A DNA stretch of 9,552 nt from Verrucomicrobiota bacterium. GTDB taxonomy: Bacteria > Verrucomicrobiota > Verrucomicrobiia > Limisphaerales > UBA1096. Position numbers and translations under genes: made by a program. Positions 6,050-9,552 of the stretch are shown here, piece after piece. The stretch spans positions 1 to 9,552 of the forward strand of contig QOAX01000005.1 in the NCBI GenBank assembly GCA_003972865.1, written 5' to 3'. How positions within the stretch are numbered: position 1 is the stretch's first letter; every line of letters begins with the position of its first letter. The notes beneath the pieces are model-generated. The model did no database searches. It was not told the origin of the DNA and worked only from the letters and a program-made list of their open reading frames with translations.

Positions 6050-6361
6050 ATGCAGCCAAACGATATACAGGTCATCGGCGAGGAACTGGCTGTCAAGTGG
6101 GACGACGGCAGCGAGTCGTTTGTGCGCTTGGCCAAGCTGCGCAAAGCCTGTCCCTGCGCCAGTTGCAAAGGTGAAGTGGATGTCATGGGTAATCTGCACA
6201 AAGGCCTCGATCGGCCGTACAAACTCTCGTCGTTTCAGGTTCGCTCGCTCGAGTTCGTCGGCGGCTACGCCATCAAGCCGGTGTGGGAAGACGGCCACAG
6301 CACCGGCCTGTTCGCCTTCGACTACCTCCGCGCCGTCGCCGATTCCCCGGGCGACGAGTAG
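6050..6361 (+). CDS. DUF971 / GBBH-like N-terminal domain protein (putative Zn site)
   Basis: This 103-residue protein is a single DUF971 domain (also called gamma-butyrobetaine hydroxylase-like N-terminal domain). Visible family features are 'VKWDDGSESF' (15-24), the 'LRKACPCASCKGE' stretch (30-42) and 'GGYAIKPVWEDGHSTGLFAF' (71-90). Cys34, Cys36, Cys39 and His83 match the C-x-C-x2-C...H zinc ligands of the hydroxylase domain, so a structural zinc is likely. The standalone bacterial form has no firmly established function; in some bacteria the domain is joined to Mrp/ApbC-type Fe-S carrier ATPases. The ATG at 6050 starts at the usual domain boundary; the open frame runs further upstream only as overlap with the peroxiredoxin gene. 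A perfect GCTTGGCCAAGC palindrome lies within it (6126-6137). namZ follows after 45 bases, so the two may be co-transcribed. Confidence 0.9.
   Translation: MQPNDIQVIGEELAVKWDDGSESFVRLAKLRKACPCASCKGEVDVMGNLHKGLDRPYKLSSFQVRSLEFVGGYAIKPVWEDGHSTGLFAFDYLRAVADSPGDE
6126..6137. repeat. Iterated palindrome GCTTGGCCAAGC, inside the DUF971 gene
   Basis: Perfect 12-base palindrome encoding Arg-Leu-Ala-Lys-Leu in the DUF971 frame. With one flanking base the left side reads GCGCTTGGCC, as in the intergenic copies. Confidence 0.6.
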
Positions 6362-6362
6362 A

Positions 6363-6390
6363 CACAAATGGTTTGTGACCAAGCGCTTGG
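6363..6390. repeat. Two back-to-back inverted repeats between DUF971 and namZ
   Basis: CACAAA (6363-6368) and TTTGTG (6372-6377) form a 6-bp stem with a TGG loop. One base later comes the perfect palindrome CCAAGCGCTTGG (6379-6390), the AAGCGCTT-centred form of the iterated element. Together they fill most of the 45-base gap. No T-run follows closely, so these look more like a protein-binding site or RNA-processing structure than a terminator. Confidence 0.6.
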
Positions 6391-6406
6391 CTGACTACTT
6401 TTCGCC

Positions 6407-7651
6407 ATGCGCTTCATGACCCACTGGCTTGGTTTTGCCCTGCTGGTTTCCTGTTGTGCTGCCGCCCAGGCGCGCGTTTACCTAGGCAACGAAGTGCTCG
6501 CCATGCGCGGCTTCGAGACGCTTCGAGGCAAGCGGGTCGGTCTGCTCACCAACCCCTCCGGCGTCGATGGTCGCGGCCGCTCAATCATCGATATCCTCCA
6601 CAAGTCGCCCAAGGTCAACCTCGTCGCGTTGTTCGGCGCGGAGCACGGCGTTGATGGCCGCGTACCGGCCGGCAAGGAGTTCCCCAACAGCACCCATCGC
6701 CGCACCGGTTTGCCGATCTTCTCGCTCTACGGCCCCGGCCCGGTCCGCAAACCGACGCCGGCGATGCTCCGGAAAATCGACTGCCTCGTGTACGACATAC
6801 AGGACACCGGCGCGCGGTCGTACACGTTCATCAGCACGATGGGATTGAGCATGGAGGAATGCGGCAAAGCCGGCGTCGAGTTCGTCGTACTCGACCGCCC
6901 CAACCCGCTCGGCGGCAAACGCATTGAAGGACTCATCCTCAATCCCCGCTTCAAGTCGCTCGTTGGCCAATGGAAAATCCCCTACGTGTACGGCATGACC
7001 GCCGGCGAGCTGGCCTACATGATCAGCGGCGAAGGCTGGATCAGCCACCGCCCCAAGATTTCCATCGTCAAGATGAAAAACTGGACGCGCTCGATGAGCT
7101 GGCGCGGCACCGGCCTCAAGTGGGTGCCCACATCGCCCAACATCCCGCACGGCGACTCCCCGCTGCATTACGTCTCCACCGGCGTCCTCGGCGAACTCGG
7201 CGCGGGCAGCGGACTCAGCATCGGCATCGGCGAAGGGATGCCGTTCGAATGCGTCGCCTCCACTTGGCTCGACCCCACCGGCATGGCCCGCCACCTCAAT
7301 GGCCGGCGACTCCCCGGCGTGCGCTTCGAGCCGCTTCGTTTCAAGAGTCGCCGCGTTAAAAACCGCACCTACAACGGCGTCCGTATCAGGTTCACCAACC
7401 CCGCCACCGCGCCGCTCATGGCGATCAACTACCACATCCTCGACGCCGTCCGCGCCGTGGCCAAGCGCGACATCTTCGCCACCCGTGTCAAGAGCGGCCG
7501 CAGCTTTAACATGTTCGACAAAGTCAACGGCACCGACTCGATACGCCGCGATCTCGCCGCCGGTCGCTCCGGCGCGGCTATCGTCAGGTCGTGGGCCGGG
7601 GACGAAGCCCGCTTCCGCCAACAACGCGCCAAATACCTCCTCTACCGCTGA
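6407..7651 (+). CDS. namZ: DUF1343 exported protein, NamZ-like exo-beta-N-acetylmuramidase (GH171)
   Basis: A 414-residue exported protein of the DUF1343/YbbC family, whose characterised members (NamZ, GH171) remove terminal N-acetylmuramic acid from peptidoglycan fragments during cell-wall turnover. Family motifs run in order: LLTNPSG (46-52), LFGAEHGVDG (75-84), YDIQDTGARSYT (129-140), LDRPNPLGG (162-170), 'PTSPNIPHGDS' (241-251) and the 'LSIGIGEGMPFE' region (270-281). Length is typical. The N-terminus is a signal sequence that can be read two ways. It has a signal-peptidase-I site after AQA (residue 22), and also a lipobox-like LVSC (13-16) that would make it a lipoprotein. The ATG at 6407 has a second ATG three codons on; neither has a Shine-Dalgarno. 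The product should act in the periplasm or at a membrane face. The gene symbol is by family resemblance; substrate specificity is not proven. Followed by a palindrome-based terminator. Confidence 0.88.
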   Translation: MRFMTHWLGFALLVSCCAAAQARVYLGNEVLAMRGFETLRGKRVGLLTNPSGVDGRGRSIIDILHKSPKVNLVALFGAEHGVDGRVPAGKEFPNSTHRRTGLPIFSLYGPGPVRKPTPAMLRKIDCLVYDIQDTGARSYTFISTMGLSMEECGKAGVEFVVLDRPNPLGGKRIEGLILNPRFKSLVGQWKIPYVYGMTAGELAYMISGEGWISHRPKISIVKMKNWTRSMSWRGTGLKWVPTSPNIPHGDSPLHYVSTGVLGELGAGSGLSIGIGEGMPFECVASTWLDPTGMARHLNGRRLPGVRFEPLRFKSRRVKNRTYNGVRIRFTNPATAPLMAINYHILDAVRAVAKRDIFATRVKSGRSFNMFDKVNGTDSIRRDLAAGRSGAAIVRSWAGDEARFRQQRAKYLLYR

Positions 7652-7654
7652 CGC

Positions 7655-7689
7655 TTGGCCAAGTGCTTGGCTAATTTTTCTTTTTTTTT
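7655..7689 (+). terminator. Intrinsic terminator built from the iterated palindrome
   Basis: TTGGCCAA (7655-7662) pairs with TTGGCTAA (7667-7674), one pair being a G-T wobble, around a GTGC loop. TTTTTC and nine Ts (7681-7689) follow. The left arm is itself the TTGGCCAA octamer within CGCTTGGCCAAG, and CCAAGTGCTTGG (7659-7670) is a one-mismatch copy of the AAGCGCTT-type palindrome. It starts just after the namZ stop codon. Confidence 0.8.
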
Positions 7690-7720
7690 GAGGATCGCCC
7701 TTTAGATTGCCACGTTGTTT

Positions 7721-7743
7721 GGAAGGACGGATCTCCTCCTTCC
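7721..7743 (+). promoter_or_regulatory. Leader hairpin upstream of the transketolase-like gene
   Basis: GGAAGGA (7721-7727) and TCCTTCC (7737-7743) form a 7-bp stem with a nine-base loop, 26 bases before the ATG at 7770. No T-run follows. The right arm lies in CTCCTCCTTCC, which resembles an anti-Shine-Dalgarno sequence. Function unknown; it could be chance pairing in a purine/pyrimidine-skewed stretch. Confidence 0.3.
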
Positions 7744-7769
7744 CTAGTCCGTTTCCCTAACAGATTTTT

Positions 7770-9552
7770 ATGAGTAACTATTCGCAAGCAGCCTGGAAGG
7801 CTCAACAGGATCGCAACGACCGACTGATAGCCGAAGCAAAATACATGCGGCCCAGCGTCACCTCGCAGGTGTTACCGCTGCGGGTTGACGTGGGCGGAAC
7901 CGAGGCGCTCGACGACAAACAGATCGCCACGTTGCAGGCGCTCGAGATCGAGGCGGCGCGCATCTCCATTTCGTCGCTGGCCTCACTCGCCACGATCGGC
8001 GAGCTTGACCACTTGGGCGGCGGCCTGGACCTGATCCCGAGCCTGATGCTCACGCTGGCGGCGACCGATTACGGGAAGGTGCAGTTCACGATCGAGAACG
8101 CCCACGCCAGCATCGGCTACTACTCGTCGCTCGCCGCGCTTGGTTTCCTGGATCGCGACTCGGTGGTGCACCAATTCCGGCGCGGACTCGACATCCCCGG
8201 CCACATCTCGTGGGTGCCGGGCGGCACGCAACTCAATGGCGGCCGCCTCGGCGTGATGATCCCGGTCGCCTCCGGACAGGCGATGGGCATGCGCGCCCGC
8301 AACCCGCAGTCGTGGGTCGTTTGCCACTGCGGCGACGCCGGCTGGATCTCCGGCCAGGCACTGAACGGCTTCAACGCCGCCGACATCGGCAACCTGCCGC
8401 TGACGTTTGTCATGCAGCGCAACGGCATCCAGCTGTCCGACTCAAATAAAAACGTGATGGACAAGGATCCGCGCCCGATCGTCAAGGCGATGGGTATCGA
8501 GATCATCGAGACCAAGTCGTTGTTTGATACCGCAGAAATGTTCCGGGCATACAAGCAAGCCCATAGCCGCGCGATGGAGGGCTGCCCGACAATGATTTAC
8601 CCAACCGGCTACTCGTCCTCCGATGGCGAAAAAGTGGACTTCAACTGGCTCGCCGAGCGCTTCGGCATCGGCGGCGAAGTCGAGGTCATCACCGGCAAAA
8701 ACGGCGTCTCGATGGATCAGGAAATCTGGGTGCCGGGCGCGTTGATGAGCTACCGCGATGTCGTCCCGATGCTCGAGTGTGTGCTGCTCGTCAACGACCT
8801 GCCGGGCGGCGCCGGGCATCACGACGGCCACATGAAGAGCCGCGACGAAGCCGAGGTTCTGGCCAACCCGATGCTCACCCGCAACGCCGCGCAACAGGCT
8901 GCGTTCGAGGAAATCAGCAGCGCCGCCAAGGTCAACGTAACCACCAACGCCCGCCCAGCCGCCGGCACCGAGAACCTCACGCTATCCGCCGGGCAACTGG
9001 CCGAAGTCAACCTGCCGGACGCCGGCAAAAAAACCAGCGCCCGCGCCGGATCGGAGGCCGCCTACCTCGCCGTGGCCAAGGCGCACCCGGACGATGTGTT
9101 TGTCGTGAGCTGCGACCTCAACCCGTCGACCAAGCTCGGCAAGGCCTGCGCCGAGTTGCCCGCGCAAAACCAGATTGAGTTGAGCATCGAGGAGCAGGCC
9201 GCGCTGCTCGTCGCCGACGGACTGGCCATGAGTTCCGGCAAACCGCAGGTGAATGTCGTTTCGACGTTTGCCGCGTTCTTCGAGGGGATCGCCCGTGAGG
9301 GGCTGGAGTTGTGGCGCTACCAGCGCAACTTGAACGGCATCAACGAAGGCCTCAACGTCATCATGCACATGAGCCACGTCGGCGCCTGCACCGGCCGCGA
9401 TCATTTCTCCGGCTGGAGCCTCGACTGGGTGACGCTGGCCATCGGCTACCTCCCGTACGTCGATCGTTTTTACGCGCCGGCCGACGCGCGCGGCGCGTTC
9501 GTCGCCGTGCGCGATGCCTGCGCCCGCTACGGCGCGCACATCGTCGCCATCC
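7770..9552 (+). CDS. Transketolase-like thiamine-diphosphate enzyme (3' truncated)
   Basis: The frame is open from ATG 7770 to the right edge: 594 residues plus one base. It has transketolase-superfamily architecture. The TPP pyrophosphate-binding domain spans about 60-260. His81 (GELDHLGGG), His112 (IENAHAS) and His145 (IPGHIS) align with the transketolase active-site histidines near 26, 66 and 100. The cofactor/metal motif is CGDAGW...QRNG (187-219), with GDA where GDG is usual. The pyrimidine-binding domain starts at about 424 (ARAGSEAAYLAV) and includes SIEEQAA (472-478), whose Glu475 should activate the cofactor, and GACTGRDHFSGWSLDW (538-553). An insert of about 100 residues (300-400), with a GHHDGH cluster (349-354), links them. 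The substrate cannot be told. Ordinary transketolase is the nearest family, but several signature positions differ, so it may be a distinct two-carbon or keto-acid enzyme. No Shine-Dalgarno precedes the ATG (CAGATTTTT). Confidence 0.85.
   Translation, partial: MSNYSQAAWKAQQDRNDRLIAEAKYMRPSVTSQVLPLRVDVGGTEALDDKQIATLQALEIEAARISISSLASLATIGELDHLGGGLDLIPSLMLTLAATDYGKVQFTIENAHASIGYYSSLAALGFLDRDSVVHQFRRGLDIPGHISWVPGGTQLNGGRLGVMIPVASGQAMGMRARNPQSWVVCHCGDAGWISGQALNGFNAADIGNLPLTFVMQRNGIQLSDSNKNVMDKDPRPIVKAMGIEIIETKSLFDTAEMFRAYKQAHSRAMEGCPTMIYPTGYSSSDGEKVDFNWLAERFGIGGEVEVITGKNGVSMDQEIWVPGALMSYRDVVPMLECVLLVNDLPGGAGHHDGHMKSRDEAEVLANPMLTRNAAQQAAFEEISSAAKVNVTTNARPAAGTENLTLSAGQLAEVNLPDAGKKTSARAGSEAAYLAVAKAHPDDVFVVSCDLNPSTKLGKACAELPAQNQIELSIEEQAALLVADGLAMSSGKPQVNVVSTFAAFFEGIAREGLELWRYQRNLNGINEGLNVIMHMSHVGACTGRDHFSGWSLDWVTLAIGYLPYVDRFYAPADARGAFVAVRDACARYGAHIVAI

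Noticed and set aside
5322..6059. A 245-residue minus-strand open frame opposite the peroxiredoxin gene
   Set aside because: It shadows the well-supported peroxiredoxin on the other strand and has no recognisable motif.
6581..7624. A 347-residue minus-strand open frame opposite namZ
   Set aside because: It is antisense to a gene with clear DUF1343 motifs. Its protein is a low-complexity Ala/Gly/Val/Asp-rich mix typical of reading a GC-rich gene backwards.
7688..7708. TTGAGG and TAGATT as a promoter for the transketolase-like gene
   Set aside because: The spacing is only about nine bases, and TTGAGG overlaps the terminator T-run.
1..9552. Mobile element, CRISPR array, toxin-antitoxin pair, defence island or biosynthetic cluster
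   Set aside because: I found no transposase, integrase, spaced direct repeats, Cas/nuclease motifs or linked modification genes. The genes are mainly housekeeping or cell-envelope and do not form a cassette.

Overview
The window looks like ordinary chromosomal sequence from a free-living Gram-negative bacterium of moderately high GC content. Three things support this: a signal-peptide protein with a long outer-membrane beta-barrel type C-terminus (3009-5189), an exported peptidoglycan-hydrolase family protein (6407-7651), and housekeeping genes. The mix of families, weak or absent Shine-Dalgarno sequences, and a dispersed 'GCGAATGGAC'-type repeat would fit the PVC group, perhaps Verrucomicrobiota. 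That placement is an inference of low to moderate confidence.

Layout, left to right. (1) 2-274, the 3' end of a 3-hydroxyisobutyrate-dehydrogenase-like oxidoreductase, closed by a strong intrinsic terminator. (2) 426-734, a 102-residue standalone glycogen-binding (CBM48/AMPK-beta type) domain protein. (3) 803-1078 on the minus strand, a 91-residue protein of unknown function that converges on gene 2 across a shared bidirectional terminator. (4) 1203-2834, glutamine-dependent NAD+ synthetase (nadE), divergent from gene 3. (5) 3009-5189, a CBM9-like/DUF5916 outer-membrane-type protein. (6) 5346-5981, a 1-Cys (Prx6-type) peroxiredoxin, followed by a terminator. (7) 6050-6361, a small DUF971 (GBBH-like N-terminal domain) putative zinc protein. 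(8) 6407-7651, a DUF1343/NamZ-family (GH171) exported protein, followed by a terminator. (9) 7770 to the window edge, a divergent transketolase-like thiamine-diphosphate enzyme, truncated by the window. All genes but number 3 are on the plus strand. Only DUF971 and namZ are close enough (45 nt) to be an obvious transcriptional pair. The genes do not form one pathway and no gap without a gene exceeds about 175 bases.

The most unusual thing here is not a gene. A palindrome built on TTGGCCAA, usually extended to CTTGGCCAAG and often interleaved with AAGCGCTT to give GGCCAAGCGCTTGGCC, occurs nine times as the exact octamer in 9.55 kb. Roughly 0.1-0.15 would be expected by chance. It lies in most intergenic gaps and forms the stem of at least one terminator. 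It behaves like a highly iterated palindrome (compare HIP1 of cyanobacteria), but I do not recognise this sequence as a described one. I found no defence system, CRISPR array, transposase, phage gene, tRNA or rRNA.
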